Shown here: positions 1 to 9,938 of the stretch, piece after piece | Position numbering within the stretch: position 1 is the first letter of the stretch | Layout: every line of letters begins with the position of its first letter | DNA from: Staphylococcus sp. M0911 | GTDB lineage: Bacteria; Bacillota; Bacilli; Staphylococcales; Staphylococcaceae | DNA length: 64,000 nucleotides | Reading direction: 5' to 3' | Assembly: GCF_003491325.1 (NCBI RefSeq) | Contig: NZ_CP022881.1 | Location: forward strand, 1,240,001 to 1,304,000 | Made by a program: the position numbers and the translations under genes | Notes under the pieces: generated by a model | Seen by the model: only the letters and a program-made list of their open reading frames with translations | What the model was told of the DNA's origin: nothing | The model's database searches: none

Positions 1-1092
1 GAAATTATGGAAATTCCTGGCGTAGATGTCGTAGTAGGAACACAAGATAGACATAAATTACTTGATTATATAGATGAGTTCCAAAAGGAACGTCAACCAA
101 TTAATGGTGTAGGTAACATCATGAAAAACCGTAAATACGAAGAATTAGATGTTCCTTACTTTACAGATAGAACAAGAGCATCGTTAAAAATACAAGAAGG
201 TTGTAACAACTTTTGTACTTTCTGCATTATTCCATGGGCACGTGGTTTAATGAGATCAAGAGACCCTGAAAAAGTTGTAGAACAAGCTACAACATTAGTT
301 AATGCTGGTTATAAAGAAATTGTTTTAACTGGTATCCATACAGGTGGTTATGGTCAAGACCTTAAGAACTATAACTTAGCGCAATTATTAAGAGATTTAG
401 ATCAAGTGGATGGTTTAGAACGTATTCGTATTTCTTCTATCGAAGCAAGTCAATTAACCGATGAAGTTATTGACGTATTAGAACGTTCAAACAAAATCGT
501 AAGACATTTACATGTACCATTACAGTCTGGTTCTGATACAGTTCTTAAACGTATGAGACGTAAATACACTATGGAACATTTCTCTGAACGAATTACCAAA
601 CTACATGAAGCATTACCAGACGTTGCAATAACTAGTGATGTTATCGTAGGCTTCCCGGGTGAAACTGAAGAAGAATTCCAAGAAACGTATGACTTTATCG
701 TCAAACATCAATTCTCTGAATTACACGTATTCCCATATTCATCTAGAATTGGTACACCTGCAGCAAGAATGGACGATCAAATTGATGAAGATATCAAAAA
801 CGAACGTGTTCACAAATTAATTGCATTAAGTGATCAATTAGCAAAAGAGTATGCTTCAAAATTCGAAAATGAAGTGCTAGAAGTTATCCCTGAAGAAAAA
901 GGTGAAAAACCAAATACTTTAGTGGGATATGCAGATAACTATATGAAAGTAGAATTTGAAGGTACTGAGGATTTAATTGGCCAAATTATTAAAGTGAAAA
1001 TTCAAAAAGCTGATTATCCTTTAAACTACGGGAAAGCAATCCGTATTGTAGAACATGCCACAAATAAATCAGAACATGAAGTGCTAGTTTAA
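1..1092 (+). CDS. mtaB: tRNA t6A37 methylthiotransferase MtaB (5'-truncated by window edge)
   Basis: Radical-SAM enzyme that adds a methylthio group to N6-threonylcarbamoyladenosine at position 37 of tRNAs reading ANN codons. The frame is open at base 1, so about 363 C-terminal residues are present and the N-terminal iron-sulfur domain is mostly missing. The radical-SAM cluster motif CNNFCTFC (CxxxCxxC) is followed by the TGIHTGGYG and LQSGS blocks typical of the MiaB/MtaB family; the last 60 or so residues form the TRAM-type RNA-binding domain. It precedes rpsU, as in other staphylococci. The family call is firm; MtaB rather than MiaB is inferred from the neighbour rpsU and overall sequence. 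Confidence 0.93.
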   Translation, partial: EIMEIPGVDVVVGTQDRHKLLDYIDEFQKERQPINGVGNIMKNRKYEELDVPYFTDRTRASLKIQEGCNNFCTFCIIPWARGLMRSRDPEKVVEQATTLVNAGYKEIVLTGIHTGGYGQDLKNYNLAQLLRDLDQVDGLERIRISSIEASQLTDEVIDVLERSNKIVRHLHVPLQSGSDTVLKRMRRKYTMEHFSERITKLHEALPDVAITSDVIVGFPGETEEEFQETYDFIVKHQFSELHVFPYSSRIGTPAARMDDQIDEDIKNERVHKLIALSDQLAKEYASKFENEVLEVIPEEKGEKPNTLVGYADNYMKVEFEGTEDLIGQIIKVKIQKADYPLNYGKAIRIVEHATNKSEHEVLV

Positions 1093-1119
1093 TTATTTTA
1101 AAAATATAAATATTAGTAA

Positions 1120-1148
1120 TTGACCGGATATTGGAGATATATTATACT
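1120..1148 (+). promoter_or_regulatory. SigA-type promoter for rpsU
   Basis: TTGACC at 1120-1125 and TATACT at 1143-1148 are separated by exactly 17 bases. The site lies in the gap after mtaB. A 6-bp hairpin (GCATAG/CTATGC, 1156-1172) lies in the predicted rpsU leader. Confidence 0.65.
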
Positions 1149-1220
1149 AATTAAAGCATAGTTTTACTATGCAGTTGAATATATAAATTTCCGTTGATAT
1201 TTGGAGGGAGGGAAATACAG

Positions 1221-1397
1221 ATGTCTAAAACAGTAGTACGTAAAAATGAATCACTTGAAGATGCTTTACGTCGATTTAAGCGTTCAGTTTCAAAAAGTGG
1301 TACTATCCAAGAAGTACGTAAACGTGAATTTTACGAAAAACCTAGTGTTAAACGTAAAAAGAAATCTGAAGCTGCACGTAAACGTAAATTCAAATAA
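1221..1397 (+). CDS. rpsU: 30S ribosomal protein S21
   Basis: Small, very basic ribosomal protein of the 30S subunit, 58 residues, the usual length. I start it at ATG 1221, which follows the strong ribosome-binding site GGAGGGAGG; an upstream in-frame ATT/GTT extension would read through that site and is unlikely. The sequence opens [20 protein letters not shown] and ends in the arginine/lysine-rich tail expected of S21. It has its own promoter and is closed by a terminator, so it is probably mostly monocistronic here. Confidence 0.97.
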
Positions 1398-1629
1398 TTA
1401 ATAACTCTGTTGACTCCCTCAACAAGAATGTTAATTATAAATATAAAACACCTCAGTTTATAAACTGAGATGTTTTTGTGTGCTTTTTATGGAAAATTAA
1501 ATTCATTGTTTATAACAAATTAGTCTGTAATTACTATTATTTTTGATAAATTATTTTTTTATATATTAGTGAATCACTATAATATGACTGCGTTTTCATG
1601 TATAATTATTATGAGAGCGAGGTGAAACA
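1398..1629 (+). other. Intergenic region rpsU to nfeD
   Basis: Holds the rpsU terminator (1446-1477), then very AT-rich sequence with two TATAAT hexamers (1578-1583 and 1601-1606) that may serve the nfeD-floA operon. I see no clear -35 for either and no ORF. Confidence 0.5.
1446..1477 (+). terminator. Intrinsic terminator after rpsU
   Basis: ACACCTCAGTTTA (1448-1460) pairs with TAAACTGAGATGT (1461-1473) with one mismatch, followed by a T run. Confidence 0.85.
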
Positions 1630-2337
1630 ATGGGATATTTAAATGAAATACATAGGTTAGTTTTAACACAATTTTCATCAGAGAATAATTGGGTCAATGA
1701 CATTGCTAATATCATTGTTCATCCATTGGTATCACTTATTCTTACCTGTATTATATTTTTAGGCTTTTTATATCAATTGTATTCTAAAAGAATCAATTTT
1801 GTTGGTATTATCGCTTCATTAGCCTTATTAATTATGTTTTTAGGCTTTCTAATGCAAGGTGATGTCAATATATTATCAGTCATCTTATTTACCGTGGGTG
1901 TTATTTTCGTCATTATTGAATTGTTCGTCGTTGGAGCAGTCATTGGTATTATTGGTATGATTTTAATAACAATAAGCATAGTCATGTTAGGAAATAACTT
2001 GTTACTTATGCTAGGTAATGTCATCGTAGCCTTAATATTATCAATCATTGAATGGGTGATTTTAGTTAAATTATTCAAACGAAAAATTCCATTTTTGGAT
2101 AAGGTCATTTTAAAAGATTCAACAAATGCTGAATCAGGATATACATCACATGATGATCGCTCTCATTTAGTTGGTAAAACAGCTCGCACCATCACCGATT
2201 TAAGACCAGCAGGTATTATTTCTTGTGAGGATGATCGTATCGATGCAGTTTCTGACGGTACATTCATATTAAGAAATAGACAAGTTAAAATACTTGAGGT
2301 TGAAGGTACACGAGTTGTTGTAAGAGAAATAGAATAA
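1630..2337 (+). CDS. NfeD-family membrane protein
   Basis: Membrane partner of the flotillin-like protein FloA, 235 residues. Residues about 30-155 form four to five hydrophobic membrane segments; residues about 175-235 form the soluble OB-fold that defines NfeD C-termini (VGKTARTITDLRPAGII...). It lacks the N-terminal ClpP-like protease domain of longer YqeZ-type proteins, so it is a short NfeD. ATG 1630 follows GCGAGGTGA. It lies 18 bases before floA, an arrangement conserved in Firmicutes and consistent with a role in membrane microdomain organisation. The molecular function of short NfeD proteins is not established. Confidence 0.88.
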   Translation: MGYLNEIHRLVLTQFSSENNWVNDIANIIVHPLVSLILTCIIFLGFLYQLYSKRINFVGIIASLALLIMFLGFLMQGDVNILSVILFTVGVIFVIIELFVVGAVIGIIGMILITISIVMLGNNLLLMLGNVIVALILSIIEWVILVKLFKRKIPFLDKVILKDSTNAESGYTSHDDRSHLVGKTARTITDLRPAGIISCEDDRIDAVSDGTFILRNRQVKILEVEGTRVVVREIE

Positions 2338-2355
2338 TAAAAAAGGAGAGATACG

Positions 2356-3345
2356 ATGTTTAGTATAGGATTTATTATAATTGCAGTAGTAATTATTGTA
2401 GCCTTATTAATACTATTTTCATTTGTACCAGTAGGTCTTTGGATTTCTGCATTAGCTGCTGGTGTACATGTTGGTATTGGTACCTTAGTAGGTATGCGAT
2501 TAAGAAGGGTTTCACCGAGAAAAGTGATTGGCCCATTAATTAAAGCGCACAAAGCAGGTTTAAATCTAAAAACAAATCAACTTGAATCACATTATCTTGC
2601 TGGAGGTAATGTAGATAGAGTTGTTGATGCTAATATCGCTGCGCAACGTGCAGATATTGATTTACCATTTGAACGAGGTGCAGCAATCGATTTAGCAGGT
2701 AGAGATGTTTTAGAAGCAGTTCAAATGTCAGTTAACCCTAAAGTTATTGAAACACCATTTATTGCCGGTGTAGCTATGAACGGTATAGAAGTTAAAGCGA
2801 AAGCCCGTATTACTGTTCGTGCCAATATTGCTCGTTTAGTCGGTGGTGCTGGTGAAGAAACAATTATTGCCCGTGTAGGTGAAGGTATTGTTTCAACAAT
2901 AGGTTCAAGTAAACATCATACAGAAGTTCTTGAAAATCCTGACAGCATTTCTAAAACAGTATTAAGTAAAGGATTAGACTCAGGAACAGCTTTTGAAATA
3001 CTTTCTATTGATATAGCCGATGTTGATATTAGTAAGAATATTGGTGCAGATTTACAAACTGAACAAGCACTTGCTGATAAAAATATTGCACAAGCTAAAG
3101 CTGAGGAACGTCGTGCAATGGCTGTAGCTTCTGAACAAGAAATGAAAGCTCGAGTACAAGAAATGCGTGCTAAAGTTGTAGAGGCTGAGTCAGAGGTACC
3201 TTTAGCAATGGCAGAAGCTTTACGATCAGGAAATATTGGCGTCAAAGATTACTACAATCTTAAAAATATAGAAGCCGATACTGGTATGAGAAATGCTATT
3301 AATAAACGTACTGATCAAAATGATGACGAATCACCAGAACAATAA
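2356..3345 (+). CDS. floA: Flotillin-like protein FloA
   Basis: SPFH-domain scaffold of bacterial membrane microdomains, 329 residues, the normal length. Residues about 5-45 form the membrane-embedded hairpin; the SPFH/PHB domain follows to about residue 190 ([19 protein letters not shown] block). The C-terminal region is rich in Ala/Glu/Lys ([18 protein letters not shown]), the oligomerising coiled coil. An AAAAGGAGAG ribosome-binding site precedes ATG 2356. It is translated after nfeD and 15 bases before the unknown gene at 3361, giving a three-gene membrane operon. Confidence 0.96.
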   Translation: MFSIGFIIIAVVIIVALLILFSFVPVGLWISALAAGVHVGIGTLVGMRLRRVSPRKVIGPLIKAHKAGLNLKTNQLESHYLAGGNVDRVVDANIAAQRADIDLPFERGAAIDLAGRDVLEAVQMSVNPKVIETPFIAGVAMNGIEVKAKARITVRANIARLVGGAGEETIIARVGEGIVSTIGSSKHHTEVLENPDSISKTVLSKGLDSGTAFEILSIDIADVDISKNIGADLQTEQALADKNIAQAKAEERRAMAVASEQEMKARVQEMRAKVVEAESEVPLAMAEALRSGNIGVKDYYNLKNIEADTGMRNAINKRTDQNDDESPEQ

Positions 3346-3360
3346 CTGTGGGGTGATTAA

Positions 3361-4056
3361 ATGAGTATTGGGGTAATTATTTTTGTCATATCTGTGATAG
3401 CGACAATCATTAGTACCATACGTGATAATAGTCATAAAGAAAGACAGAATCAAAAGCCACCTCAATCACCTAAAGATAATCAACAACCTAAAACAGGTGG
3501 TTTCTTTGAAGAAATTGAAAAAACATTTAGAGAAATTAATGATGAGATTAATGGAGAAACAACAACTGACAAGAAAAAGAAATATGAAGATACATTACCA
3601 CCCATTAATCAAAACCTAGAGAAAACTGAACAGACAACAGAAGAAATGCATAGAAGACCAACAGATTATGATGATTCAATACCTAAACCAGACCCGACAC
3701 CTTATCATAATGAAAAAGATATACGCGAACCAGTTAAACAAACTCCATCAAGGGATGAAAATTCTGAGAATTTACCTAAATCATTAGAGAAAAAACTTCA
3801 ACAAGATCTTAAAAATGTTAGAAGTGAAATCGATAGGGAGAAAGAAAAGCAACTTGCTCTTATTGAGAAGAAAGCGCAGGATATTATTAATGACAAATAT
3901 TTATCTGAACGTACTAAACAATTAAGATTAAAACAATTACTTAATTCTCAAAATATAGAACGTAATATGTCTAAATCAGCATTTCAATTTGACAATGATG
4001 AAGTCGTTAATGGTATCATCTGGTCTGAAATTTTGGCCAAACCTAAACAATTATAA
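3361..4056 (+). CDS. Membrane-anchored charged coiled-coil protein of unknown function
   Basis: 231 residues; I do not recognise a characterised family. Residues 1-20 form one hydrophobic segment (MSIGVIIFVISVIATIIST), giving an N-terminal membrane anchor. Residues about 25-135 are a low-complexity, hydrophilic, Gln/Pro/Lys/Asp-rich linker. Residues about 138-205 are a predicted helical coiled coil (SLEKKLQQDLKNVRSEIDRE). The C-terminus is short and ordered (FDNDEVVNGIIWSEILAKPK). GTGGGGTGATTAA immediately precedes the ATG, and it is the last gene of the nfeD-floA operon before a strong terminator, so a flotillin-associated role is a reasonable inference only. Confidence 0.8.
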   Translation: MSIGVIIFVISVIATIISTIRDNSHKERQNQKPPQSPKDNQQPKTGGFFEEIEKTFREINDEINGETTTDKKKKYEDTLPPINQNLEKTEQTTEEMHRRPTDYDDSIPKPDPTPYHNEKDIREPVKQTPSRDENSENLPKSLEKKLQQDLKNVRSEIDREKEKQLALIEKKAQDIINDKYLSERTKQLRLKQLLNSQNIERNMSKSAFQFDNDEVVNGIIWSEILAKPKQL

Positions 4057-4063
4057 TATTCAG

Positions 4064-4093
4064 CCTATTGGATTATTTCCAATAGGTTTTTTT
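4064..4093 (+). terminator. Intrinsic terminator ending the nfeD-floA operon
   Basis: CCTATTGG (4064-4071) pairs with CCAATAGG (4079-4086), loop ATTATTT-like, followed by seven T. Confidence 0.9.
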
Positions 4094-4333
4094 ATTGCGA
4101 ATGATTGAAGTCAAAGATGATTAAAGGATGATTTGAGTCACTTTACAGAATTTAGTAATATTTAGATAAGAATGATTATACGATCAAAATCAACATATAA
4201 AAGACTTGATTGAATTATTTAAATTAAAACGAAATAGAATCAATATAGCCATAACAATGGTATAATATAAGTATATTAACCCAAATATGGGTATAGTGAA
4301 TTATAAAAATGTATTTTGAAAAGGAGCGCGTTT

Positions 4334-5281
4334 ATGCCTGGTATAATTCAAATCGACGACATTAATCAATCCCAAGCTTTAATAGGTAACAATGATGAAC
4401 ATTTAAAAGCTATAGAAGATAGTTTTGATGTCGTAATACATGCTCGTGGTCAAGAAATTGCGGTTAAAGGTGAAAAAATTGAGCATGTAGAAAAAGCCGA
4501 ATTAGTGTTAACCAATTTATTAAAAGTGATTGAATTGGGAAATAATATAACGTTAAAAGATGTTGAAGCTGCTATTAAAATGGCAGAAAATGGCACAATC
4601 CAACAACTTTTAGACTTATATGATGAAGAAATTACTAAAGATGCTTTTGGCAAAACCATCCGCGCTAAAACTATGGGTCAGCGAATGTATATAAATGCTA
4701 TGTATCGAAATGACTTAGTCTTTGGTATAGGTCCTGCAGGAACTGGTAAAACATTTTTAGCAGTTGTCTATGCTGCTAAACAATTACGTAAAGGAAACGT
4801 TAAACGAATCGTATTAACACGTCCGGCAGTTGAAGCGGGTGAATCATTAGGATTTTTACCTGGTGATTTAAAAGAGAAAGTTGATCCGTATTTGAGACCA
4901 TTATATGATGGATTAAATACCGTGCTAGGTAGAGAACAAACTGCACGATTTATAGAACGTGGTATTATAGAAATTGCTCCATTAGCATACATGCGTGGTC
5001 GAACATTAGACGATGCATTTGTGATTTTAGATGAAGCACAAAATACAACTCATGCTCAAATGAAAATGTTTTTAACTCGTTTAGGATTTGGTTCTAAAAT
5101 GGTAGTCACAGGTGACCAAACACAAGTCGACTTACCAAAAGGTGTTAAAAGCGGGTTGAAAGAAGCGGTCAAAAAGTTACATGGTGTTAAAGGGATTAAT
5201 ATTATGAAACTTGATCAAAGTGATGTAGTGAGACATCCACTTGTAAGTAAAATTATAGATAGATACGAGGGAGAGGACTAA
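4334..5281 (+). CDS. phoH: PhoH-like ATPase
   Basis: Cytosolic P-loop ATPase of the PhoH/YbeZ family, 315 residues. I use ATG 4334 because AAGGAG at 4321-4326 fits it; the longer TTG start at 4316 would place the ribosome-binding site inside the gene. An N-terminal KH-like region is followed by Walker A GPAGTGKT and Walker B VILDEAQN, then the VVTGDQTQVDLP motif diagnostic of PhoH. It abuts ybeY with no gap (stop then ATG), matching the usual PhoH-YbeY pairing in RNA metabolism. Exact substrate is unknown. Confidence 0.93.
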   Translation: MPGIIQIDDINQSQALIGNNDEHLKAIEDSFDVVIHARGQEIAVKGEKIEHVEKAELVLTNLLKVIELGNNITLKDVEAAIKMAENGTIQQLLDLYDEEITKDAFGKTIRAKTMGQRMYINAMYRNDLVFGIGPAGTGKTFLAVVYAAKQLRKGNVKRIVLTRPAVEAGESLGFLPGDLKEKVDPYLRPLYDGLNTVLGREQTARFIERGIIEIAPLAYMRGRTLDDAFVILDEAQNTTHAQMKMFLTRLGFGSKMVVTGDQTQVDLPKGVKSGLKEAVKKLHGVKGINIMKLDQSDVVRHPLVSKIIDRYEGED

Positions 5282-5749
5282 ATGTTTACAATAGATTTTA
5301 GTGATCATACTGAGTTAGTTAAAGATGAATGGTATGAACAAATTGAAAAGCTACTTAATTTTGCTAAGCAGCAAGAAGAAATTAGTGAAGATGCTGAATT
5401 ATCTATTACCTTCGTAGATAAATCTGAAATTCAAGAGATTAATAAGATGTATAGAGACAAAGACAAAGTTACGGATGTCATATCATTTGCACTTGAAGAA
5501 GATGAACCGGACATTGATATGAGTGAATTTGATATACCTAGAGTATTAGGTGACATCATTATTTGTACAGATGTTGCTCAAGAACAATCAGAATCTTACG
5601 GACATTCTTTTGAAAGAGAATTAGGCTTTTTAGCATTACATGGATTTCTTCACTTACTAGGCTATGATCATATGAATGAAGAAGATGAGAAAGAAATGTT
5701 TGGTCGTCAAGATGCTATATTAAACGCCTATGGATTGACGAGAGACTAA
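5282..5749 (+). CDS. ybeY: Endoribonuclease YbeY (rRNA maturation)
   Basis: Zinc-dependent endoribonuclease involved in 16S rRNA 3' maturation and ribosome quality control; 155 residues. The metal-binding motif [11 protein letters not shown] near residue 125 is intact. The [11 protein letters not shown] block is typical of the family. Its ATG follows the phoH stop directly, implying translational coupling, and dgkA starts two bases after its stop. Confidence 0.96.
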   Translation: MFTIDFSDHTELVKDEWYEQIEKLLNFAKQQEEISEDAELSITFVDKSEIQEINKMYRDKDKVTDVISFALEEDEPDIDMSEFDIPRVLGDIIICTDVAQEQSESYGHSFERELGFLALHGFLHLLGYDHMNEEDEKEMFGRQDAILNAYGLTRD

Positions 5750-5751
5750 TA

Positions 5752-6096
5752 ATGAGTCGTTTTAAATATGCACTAAATGGTTTGAAAACACTTTTAATCA
5801 AAGATCAAAAATTCTCACTTCATATATATGCGAGTATCATAGCAATTGTTTTTGGATTTTTACTTCATATTAATCGTTCTGAGTGGATATTTATATTATT
5901 AGCAATTAGTTTAGTTTTAGCATTTGAAGCTATTAATACAGCCGTTGAATATGTGGTTGACTTAGTTACTACTGAGTATCATGATTACGCTAAATATGCG
6001 AAAGATATTGCTGCTTTTAGTGTGATGATTGTTTCCGTCTTAGCATTAATCATTGGCCTCATTGTCTTTATTCCACATTTAATTAATTTAATATAG
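5752..6096 (+). CDS. dgkA: Undecaprenol/diacylglycerol kinase
   Basis: Small integral membrane lipid kinase, 114 residues with three hydrophobic helices. The catalytic signature EAINTAVEYVVDL is present at about residues 61-73. In Gram-positive bacteria this family phosphorylates undecaprenol, supplying carrier lipid for wall synthesis. It lies in a tight run between ybeY and cdd. Confidence 0.93.
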   Translation: MSRFKYALNGLKTLLIKDQKFSLHIYASIIAIVFGFLLHINRSEWIFILLAISLVLAFEAINTAVEYVVDLVTTEYHDYAKYAKDIAAFSVMIVSVLALIIGLIVFIPHLINLI

Positions 6097-6108
6097 GAGG
6101 CGGAATCA

Positions 6109-6516
6109 ATGAGTTATCAATCTCATTATTTTAAAGAAGTTAGAGAAGCACAACGAAGATCTTATTCACCATATAGTAACTTTAAAGTTGGTGCCTATTT
6201 GAAAGCTAAAGATGGACGAACATTTTATGGAACTAATGTAGAAAACGCAGCATATTCAATGTGTATTTGTGCAGAACGCGCAAGTTTAGTTGCTGCGATA
6301 TCTGCTGGATATCAGCCTGGAGATTTTGAATCTATCACTGTTACTGTAGATGCTGAAGTACCATCATCACCTTGTGGTGAATGTCGACAAGTATTAAAAG
6401 AGTTATGTGACGATGATATGCCAGTTTATATGACTAATCATAAAGGCGATATGATCGAATCAACAGTTAAAGAATTACTACCATACGGATTTTCTGGAAA
6501 GGATTTAAATAAATGA
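6109..6516 (+). CDS. cdd: Cytidine deaminase
   Basis: Converts cytidine and deoxycytidine to uridine and deoxyuridine in pyrimidine salvage. 135 residues; both zinc motifs are visible: CAERASL with the catalytic Glu, and [10 protein letters not shown] consensus GGAGGCGG site precedes ATG 6109. The stop overlaps the era start (ATGA), so cdd and era are translationally coupled. Confidence 0.96.
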   Translation: MSYQSHYFKEVREAQRRSYSPYSNFKVGAYLKAKDGRTFYGTNVENAAYSMCICAERASLVAAISAGYQPGDFESITVTVDAEVPSSPCGECRQVLKELCDDDMPVYMTNHKGDMIESTVKELLPYGFSGKDLNK

Positions 6517-7412
6517 CAGAACATAAATCAGGATTTGTTTCAATTATAGGAAGACCCAATGTAGGTAAATCTACATTTGTAAATAGAGTTATCGGACATA
6601 AAATTGCGATTATGTCTGATAAAGCACAAACAACACGTAACAAAATTCAAGGTGTTATGACAAGAGACGATGCCCAAATTATATTTATTGACACACCTGG
6701 TATCCATAAACCTAAACATAAGCTTGGAGATTACATGATGAAAGTTGCCACAAATACACTTTCTGAAATAGATGCGATTATGTTTATGGTTAATGTAAAC
6801 GAAGACATTGGTCGTGGCGATGAATATATTATGGATATGCTAAAGGATTTAAAAACACCCGTATTTTTAGTATTAAATAAAATAGATTTAGTACATCCTG
6901 ATGCATTAATGCCTAAAATAGAAAAGTATCAAGAATATATGGACTTCACTGAAATCGTACCTATTTCTGCACTAGAAGGTTTGAATGTCGATCATTTTAT
7001 AGATGTATTAAAGTCATACTTACCTGAAGGACCAAAATATTATCCAGATGATCAAATTTCGGACCATCCTGAACAGTTTGTGGTCGGTGAAATTATTCGT
7101 GAAAAAATATTACACTTAACAAGTGAAGAAATTCCACATGCTATTGGCGTTAATGTTGATCGTATGATTAAAGAAGATGAAGATAGAGTTCGAATCGAAG
7201 CTACGATATATGTTGAACGTGATTCTCAAAAAGGAATCGTCATTGGTAAAGGTGGCAAGAAACTAAAAGAAGTCGGAAAGAGGGCAAGACACGATATAGA
7301 AATGCTTCTAGGTTCTAAAGTATATCTTGAACTATGGGTTAAGGTGCAAAAAGATTGGAGAAATAAAGTTAACTTTATTCGTCAAATTGGTTATATTGAA
7401 GATCAAGATTAA
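6513..7412 (+). CDS. era: GTPase Era
   Basis: Essential GTPase for 30S assembly; binds the 3' end of 16S rRNA. 299 residues, normal length. G1 GRPNVGKST (residues about 13-21), G3 DTPG, G4 NKID and a C-terminal KH domain with [15 protein letters not shown] are all present. It overlaps cdd by 4 bases and precedes recO, the standard era-recO order. Confidence 0.97.
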   Translation: MTEHKSGFVSIIGRPNVGKSTFVNRVIGHKIAIMSDKAQTTRNKIQGVMTRDDAQIIFIDTPGIHKPKHKLGDYMMKVATNTLSEIDAIMFMVNVNEDIGRGDEYIMDMLKDLKTPVFLVLNKIDLVHPDALMPKIEKYQEYMDFTEIVPISALEGLNVDHFIDVLKSYLPEGPKYYPDDQISDHPEQFVVGEIIREKILHLTSEEIPHAIGVNVDRMIKEDEDRVRIEATIYVERDSQKGIVIGKGGKKLKEVGKRARHDIEMLLGSKVYLELWVKVQKDWRNKVNFIRQIGYIEDQD

Positions 7413-7434
7413 CTCAGAGAGATGGTGAGTTAGT

Positions 7435-8193
7435 ATGCTAATGAAACAAAAAGGCATCATAATTAAATCAGTGGAGTACGGCGAATCAGATAAAATAATT
7501 ACAATTTTAAATGAATATGGTAGCAAAGTTCCATTGATGGCTAGAAGGGCCAAGAAAATTAAATCAGGTTTACAAGCGCATACACAAATGTTTGTGTATG
7601 GCTTATTTATTTATAATAAATGGCGAGGTATGGGTACGCTTAATTCTGTAGATGTCATTAACCAACATTATGAATTACAACTCGATTTGTATGAAAGTAG
7701 TTTCGCAACTTTATGTGCCGAAACCATTGATCGTTCAATGGAAGAAGATGAAATTTCAAAATATAATTATGATTTACTAAACTTTGTTCTAACCAAGATA
7801 TCATCTGGTCAGTCAGCTCAATTAATGTCAATCATTGTATTACTTAAGTGTATGAATAAGTTTGGTTTTTCTGCTTTATTTAATCAATGCGTAATAAGCG
7901 GTAATACCGATCAATCAAAATTAGTTGGATATAGTTTCAAATTTGATGGTGCTATTTCTCAAGCTGTAGCATACCAAGATCCACATGCATTACAATTATC
8001 CAATAAAACATTATATTTATTAGATGTCTTGTACAAACTCCCCATTGAAAAAATGAATGAATTAAATATCCATCAAGATATTTTAGACGAAATGTCAGAA
8101 TTGATGATCATGCTATATAGAGAATATGCAGGTATGTTCTTTAAAAGTCAAAAGTTAATCAACCAGTTAAAGAGGTTAGAAATGAAAGACTAG
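7435..8193 (+). CDS. recO: DNA repair protein RecO
   Basis: Recombination mediator that works with RecR and RecF to load RecA at gaps. 252 residues with an N-terminal OB-fold beginning [20 protein letters not shown] and a helical C-terminal domain. The four-cysteine zinc site seen in some RecO proteins is not evident; the scattered Cys residues do not form CxxC pairs. ATG 7435 and ATG 7441 are both possible starts. It ends the operon before a bidirectional terminator. Confidence 0.92.
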   Translation: MLMKQKGIIIKSVEYGESDKIITILNEYGSKVPLMARRAKKIKSGLQAHTQMFVYGLFIYNKWRGMGTLNSVDVINQHYELQLDLYESSFATLCAETIDRSMEEDEISKYNYDLLNFVLTKISSGQSAQLMSIIVLLKCMNKFGFSALFNQCVISGNTDQSKLVGYSFKFDGAISQAVAYQDPHALQLSNKTLYLLDVLYKLPIEKMNELNIHQDILDEMSELMIMLYREYAGMFFKSQKLINQLKRLEMKD

Positions 8194-8209
8194 TCTTTAA
8201 CAAACACAA

Positions 8210-8247
8210 AATACCGAACCACATTATTATGTGATTCGGTATTTTTA
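8210..8247. terminator. Bidirectional terminator between recO and glyS
   Basis: AATACCGAA (8210-8218) pairs with TTCGGTATT (8235-8243), with an inner ACAT/ATGT pairing. T-rich tails occur on both strands, serving convergent recO and glyS. Confidence 0.85.
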
Positions 8248-8269
8248 TAGATTATTTATAATAGATGAA

Positions 8270-9661
8270 TTAGAATTTAACTTTTTCGGCTAAGAATGCT
8301 TCTAATTCTGAGATTGGCATACGAACTTGTTCCATAGAATCTCTGTCACGTACAGTAACTTGATTATCCTCTAAAGAATCAAAGTCGAATGTAATACAAT
8401 AAGGCGTACCAATTTCATCTTGTCGACGGTAACGTTTACCAATAGATTGTGATTCATCAAAATCTATTGAGAAACTTTGACTTAATTGTTCAAAGATTTT
8501 AATTGCTTCACTTGATAATTTCTTACTTAATGGTAAGATAGCCGCTTTGTATGGTGCTAAAGCAGGGTGGAATTTAAGTACAGTACGTTCGTCCTTACTT
8601 CCTTCAACACCTTCTTGTGAATATGCATCACATAAGAACGCTAGTGTTACACGGTCAGCACCTAATGACGGTTCGATACAATATGGAATATACTTTTCAT
8701 TTGTTTCTGGGTCATGATATTTAAAGTCTTCACCAGAATGTTCACTATGTTTTTTCAAGTCAAAGTCAGTACGACTTGCGATTCCCCATAGTTCACCCCA
8801 ACCAAATGGGAATTTATATTCGATATCAGTTGTAGCATTTGAATAGTGAGATAATTCATCTGCATCATGGTCACGTAAACGCATGTTTTCTTCGCTAATA
8901 TTTAAGTCTTTTAACCATTGGCTAGCAAATGTCTTCCAGTAGTTTTGCCATTCAATTTCTTCACCAGGTTTACAGAAGAATTCAAGTTCCATTTGTTCGA
9001 ATTCACGTGTTCTGAAAATGAAGTTACCAGGCGTAATCTCGTTACGGAAAGATTTACCAACCTGACCAATACCGAATGGTAATTTTTTACGCATTGATCT
9101 TTGAACGTTTTTGTAGTTAACGAAAATACCTTGCGCTGTTTCTGGACGTAAGAAAAGTTCATTTGTTGAATCTTCAGTTACACCTTGGAATGTTTTGAAC
9201 ATTAAATTAAATTGACGAATATCAGTCCAATTTGCGGTACCACTTACTGGACAAACAATGCCTTCATCATCAATAATTTTTTTCATTTCATCGAAGCTTA
9301 AACCATCAGCAATAAAGTTTTCATCGCCTTTTTCTTGCTGCATGTAATCTTCAATTAATTTATCAGCACGATAACGAATTTTACTGTCTTTGTTATCAAT
9401 CATTGGATCATTAAAGTTACCTAAGTGTCCTGATGCTTCCCAAGTTTTTGGGTTCATTAAAATCGCAGCATCTAGACCTACGTTATAAGGTGATTGAGTA
9501 ATAAATTTTTGCCACCATGCTTTTTTTACATTATTTTTTAATTCAACACCAAGCGGACCATAATCCCATGTATTAGATAATCCACCATAAATGTCACTAC
9601 CTGGGAATACAAAACCTCTGTGTTTTGCTAATTGTACAATTTGTTCCATATCATTTGCCAT
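8270..9661 (-). CDS. glyS: Glycyl-tRNA synthetase, dimeric class II type
   Basis: Charges tRNA-Gly with glycine. 463 residues from the ATG at 9661, which follows AAGGAGAG (complement of 9669-9676); a 14-residue upstream extension would run through the T-box terminator and is rejected. Class II motifs are visible: motif 2 [20 protein letters not shown] and motif 3 [10 protein letters not shown]. This is the single-chain alpha2 enzyme, unlike the alpha2beta2 glyQS type. It is the only gene of a T-box-controlled transcript. Confidence 0.97.
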   Translation of the reverse strand: MANDMEQIVQLAKHRGFVFPGSDIYGGLSNTWDYGPLGVELKNNVKKAWWQKFITQSPYNVGLDAAILMNPKTWEASGHLGNFNDPMIDNKDSKIRYRADKLIEDYMQQEKGDENFIADGLSFDEMKKIIDDEGIVCPVSGTANWTDIRQFNLMFKTFQGVTEDSTNELFLRPETAQGIFVNYKNVQRSMRKKLPFGIGQVGKSFRNEITPGNFIFRTREFEQMELEFFCKPGEEIEWQNYWKTFASQWLKDLNISEENMRLRDHDADELSHYSNATTDIEYKFPFGWGELWGIASRTDFDLKKHSEHSGEDFKYHDPETNEKYIPYCIEPSLGADRVTLAFLCDAYSQEGVEGSKDERTVLKFHPALAPYKAAILPLSKKLSSEAIKIFEQLSQSFSIDFDESQSIGKRYRRQDEIGTPYCITFDFDSLEDNQVTVRDRDSMEQVRMPISELEAFLAEKVKF

Positions 9662-9682
9662 AATTTTTCTCTCCTTACACAT

Positions 9683-9889
9683 AAAAACGCCCCAAGACAA
9701 CAAAGCATCATAAATATACTTTATTATCTTGGGACGAGTTAGTCATTTTTATTTAGTATAAATCATATACATTAAAATATCATTTAACCCGCGGTTCCAC
9801 CCAAATTAGTGTAGCCACTCACTTTTAAATTAATTAAATTTTTATGCCAAAATTTGTCTGCTAAGCTCACACCGTCCTTAGCTCGCTTT
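9683..9889 (-). ncRNA. Glycine-specific T-box leader of glyS with terminator
   Basis: Read on the minus strand. The conserved T-box TGGGTGGAACCGCGG is the complement of 9789-9803; its TGGA would pair with the UCCA end of tRNA-Gly, which has a U discriminator. Upstream, a Stem I region starts at AGCGAGCTAAGGA, and a GGC triplet (complement of 9846-9848) sits in a T/A-rich loop where the specifier should be. The terminator stem is formed by the complement of 9723-9735 with that of 9688-9700 (CCCAAG...CTTGGG), followed by Ts just before the glyS ribosome-binding site. Short leader without obvious Stem II is usual for glycine T-boxes. Confidence 0.92.
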
Positions 9890-9895
9890 ATAATT

Positions 9896-9924
9896 ATTCT
9901 AATTGATTAAATATTTAATAGCAA
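9896..9924 (-). promoter_or_regulatory. Promoter for the glyS T-box transcript
   Basis: On the minus strand, TTGCTA (complement of 9919-9924) and TAGAAT (complement of 9896-9901) are 17 bases apart, placing the start just before the T-box Stem I. Confidence 0.6.
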
Positions 9925-9938
9925 GCGTTTATATGTGT

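Noticed and set aside
2163..2552. 129-codon minus-strand frame across nfeD-floA
   Set aside because: Covers two well-supported genes on the other strand and reads as low-complexity shadow translation.
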